Part shown: positions 61,446 through 64,000 of the stretch, piece after piece
Position numbering within the stretch: position 1 is the stretch's first letter
Layout of the letters: each line of letters begins with the position of its first letter
NCBI GenBank assembly: GCA_900323505.1
Contig: OOIN01000002.1
Location: 1,116,001-1,180,000, forward strand
Direction of reading: 5' to 3'
DNA from: Ustilago trichophora
Lineage: Eukaryota > Basidiomycota > Ustilaginomycetes > Ustilaginales > Ustilaginaceae
DNA: 64,000 bases
Translations under genes and position numbers: made by a program
Notes under the pieces: model-generated
What the model was told of the DNA's origin: nothing
The model's input: only the letters and a program-made list of their open reading frames with translations
Databases searched by the model: none

Positions 61446-63258
61446 ACAGAGGCTCGATCACAGTCTCGGGCGGGCTTGGCTTTTTGCAACGAAGCACACA
61501 GGATGCGAAATTCGGACGTACTGTGTGAGGCCTCGCGCGCTTTACGAACCTAGATAATCACCATCGTCGTCAACACCATCAACATCATCATCATGACCTG
61601 CGGCCATGCTTTGGATAAGAACGAATCTCGGACAAAGGCTAGGGCGCAGGACTGAAAATGTGGATATTCACCCTTTCTCTTCCGCCGCATCTCAGTGCCC
61701 GTTGCGCAATTTCACCGAATCAGAACGCTTTTACACTAGATCCAGACCTACAGGGAGTCGACAAGCTGTGGACCAGAAGACCGCCTTGGCTCTTGCTGCG
61801 CCGGATCAGCTCTGTTGCAGAGTTGGAGAAGGGGGCAGCATTGACGGTGCATGAAAGAGCGTGCGGCCTTCTGTCTTGTTGACGCCGTGTGTGCGGAGAG
61901 TGAGAATCATGCTTGTCGAGATGAGAGGAGAAAGTAAGAACAAGTGAGCAGAGGAATCAAGTAGATCGGATGCGTTTGAAATGGAACATCGGGACATGCT
62001 CGGCGAAGGATGCTTTGCAAGCTTGATATTGTAGGACAAGAGCCTAGGGAATTGCGAGAGCGCTATGATGGGACTATCGAGACGAGAGTCGGCCAATCAA
62101 GGCTTGATACGGCGGGTCTTGTTATCTCTTATCAGTCCATTTTGAAAGCTCATAAAGAGGCGTTTTTGTGGTAGCGGGCTTGTTCCTGACCGGTTGATCA
62201 AACAAATGTCAGCGCTGCAACATTTGAGTCTCGTCCAATGACTCTTGACTCGGTGTAGATCAGTGCGAACACAAAGTGAGCTGAGAGCAGACAGACAGCC
62301 CCAGCGTGTGCCGGTACCTTTCGGTGTCAAAGCCCCTTGACCTCCTGGAGCCAGTTGGAAGCTCAATAGCCCAAGCTGTGTTGCTTGTTCTTTGTGGCCT
62401 CGCATGCGACTAGGGTTATCATCAGGATGTGAACGACGATGAATGAGACCCTTTTGGGCAGTGCAAAGCCGGGTGAAGAGCCAAGCACGGATGCTCGGAT
62501 GTCGCAGCTGAATCGTCGCTCAAAGCGCGTCAGCTCGCTCACTCAATTTTCAACTCCAGCTGAGCCTGTACAGCACAAAGTCCAACACTTTGAGGAAAAC
62601 GAGAGAGCTGTCGCGTGCAGCCGTTGGTTTGGATTCTCTTATCTTACTCCACCTTTGTGTGTGCGGTTTGTGTGCGTGTGTGACCTGGCAGCCGACGCTT
62701 GCATTCGATGCATCCGATTCAGGGTGCAATCTGTGTCAAATATGCGGAGTAGTGCCTGCCCTAGCTGATCCGTGCTCCGTGGCCTTGACCCTTTTCTCTC
62801 CCCATCTTTTGCCTTTTGCTTTTGGTACACACCTGGCTTGAGTCACACTGCCAGTGTAACCGTGGCTCCACACACACACAGAGAGAGAGAGAGCTGTGTG
62901 TACTGTATGTGTTGATCCCTTCTGGTCACGTTGTGCCTGCTAGGCCTGAGATACGTACGCTTGGACACCGCCGATTGCTCAGCTCACCCTGCCGACCATC
63001 CGCACACACTTCCTCTTATAAGGGCCTTCCTGACCTCTTCTCTACCTTGCTCGATAGCTTTCATCATCCAAGTTTGTCAGAGGCTCTTTTGACCCTAACT
63101 CCTCGTCGACGCACTTCTCCGGAGCGCCTTACCTTTCTATCCTGGTCGGCAAGCACTCGGCGCTCAGCAAGGCCCAAGACGTTCACAGCAAGGACACAAC
63201 ACACTGGTCAATACCATCAACCCTATCAAGTCCTTCTTCATATTCGTGACGCACAAAG
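61446..63258. other. Intergenic region (ARF1 to URC1-like)
   Basis: About 1.8 kb, no gene supported. Minus-strand frames at 61806-62096 and 62097-62405 are low-complexity and have no family resemblance. It contains CATCAT-type and (GA)n microsatellites (near 61563-61592 and 62880-62893) and one TGTACTGTATG at 62899-62909. Confidence 0.5.
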
Positions 63259-64000
63259 ATGACTTCGTCAACCGACCACATCCTTTCGCGCATTCTCGAT
63301 GAGCTCACCGAGCTCAAAGTTAAGAACACACATCTCGAGGCCAAGGTATGTAGTGACGGCAAAATGAGACACCAGAAAGGCATTCATTTCATGACCGAAT
63401 TCTGACATATTAGCATCTACACTTGATTCTGATAACACAGGTTGACGCATTGCAGAATGCAGCAACTCTACCCTCGCCCTCGTCAGGTGCTCGACGCCAG
63501 AGCGCAACTGGCTTCACTGCGCTAGGTGCCCACAGCTTTTCACCATCCCAGCCTGCCGACTTTGCTTTTGGAACCTCGCCGCCTCCGCAGCCGCTCGGCC
63601 CTCCTGCTCACCCATTGGGCGGTCTCCCACAGACCAACGGACCCAGCCCTGTGCAAACTCCGGATCTTGGAACCAAGAAGCTCCCTGCCAATGGCGCAGC
63701 TTCTCCTTCCCAGCCCGCTTCGACGAGCTCCACAGCTGGCTACTACTCGTCCCGAGTCATCCTAACAACCTACCCGGGCCAAGTCGGTATCAAGCCATTG
63801 CCGCTCAACTGGGCTGCCCAAGATCCAAGCCAACGAGGACCTGTTGTTGCTAGCCGTCATCCCAACTCGATCCGCGTCCGTAACGCCATTGGTGCATACG
63901 GCGGAAGCTACTCGGTCTACCGCTCTCTTGCCATAGCCATGGGCCAGCTCAACCCCAACCATCGGCCAGACTACACCAATACCGAGCCTCCCTTTGACAT
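63259..64000 (+). CDS. URC1-like GTP cyclohydrolase II, 5' part (truncated by window end)
   Basis: Exon 1 63259..63345 (29 codons) and exon 2 63441..>64000, phase 0, 95-bp intron with donor GTATGT and acceptor CACAG. The visible ~215 residues have a short N-terminal coiled-coil-like helix (HILSRILDELTELKVKNTHLEAK), a Pro/Ser-rich linker, then the GTP-cyclohydrolase N-terminal domain: RVILTTYPGQVGIKPLPLNW, RGPVVASRHPNSIRVRNAIG, GGSYSVYRSLAIAMGQL, HRPDYTNT. This domain precedes a RibA-type catalytic domain in the fungal uracil-catabolism protein Urc1 and its bacterial relatives. The catalytic part lies beyond 64000. ATG 63259 has an AAAGATGA context. Confidence 0.82.

Noticed and set aside
61806..62405. 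Two minus-strand frames after ARF1
   Set aside because: No domain, no splice join that improves them, composition of non-coding sequence.

Overview
The window looks like a chromosomal segment of a smut fungus (Basidiomycota, Ustilaginaceae: Ustilago, Sporisorium or Pseudozyma type). It carries about 23 protein genes on both strands. Most of the long ones are uninterrupted ORFs. The short ones have a few introns of about 90-320 bp with GTAAGT-like donors and CAG/TAG acceptors. Gene content is fungal housekeeping plus a microbial rhodopsin, a combination known from smuts. The species assignment is inference. No rRNA, tRNA, CRISPR or bacterial feature was recognised.

Layout. 1.7-10.8 kb: CorA/MNR2-type Mg2+ transporter (+), mARC-like MOSC protein with a TTC-repeat intron (-), MDR oxidoreductase (+), PRP31 (-) and a small conserved-looking protein (+). 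12.0-15 kb: MCM6 (+), behind a promoter with four ACGCGT boxes. 15.9-29.2 kb: neutral ceramidase (+), succinyl-CoA ligase beta (-), RRP15 (+), a 1836-aa phospholipase D (+) and a PEX4-like E2 (-). 31.2-32.2 kb: a two-exon proton-pump-type rhodopsin (+).

32.8-34.5 kb is the only clearly accessory stretch. A roughly 790-bp element with 38-bp imperfect terminal inverted repeats and a minus-strand spliceosomal intron signature lies beside an AT-rich 603-bp foldback with 126-bp arms (116/126 matching by eye) and a diverged third copy in its loop. 34.8-49.2 kb: P5A ATPase SPF1 (-), DAD4 with a five-codon first exon (+), a Dal5-like MFS permease (+), SKI2 (-), a DUF952 protein (+) and a mitochondrial KHE1-family protein (-). 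50.2-64 kb: borealin-like protein (+), DBF4 (-), an unrecognised disordered protein rich in CDK-type sites with a KEN box (-), ARF1 (+) and the 5' part of a URC1-like GTP cyclohydrolase II (+), cut by the window end.

There is no evident pathway cluster. Cell-division genes are frequent (MCM6, DAD4, borealin-like, DBF4, the KEN-box protein), but they are dispersed and on both strands. CDS starts were set at ATG codons. Exon joins were chosen from GT-AG signals plus reading frame and protein family continuity, without transcript data.
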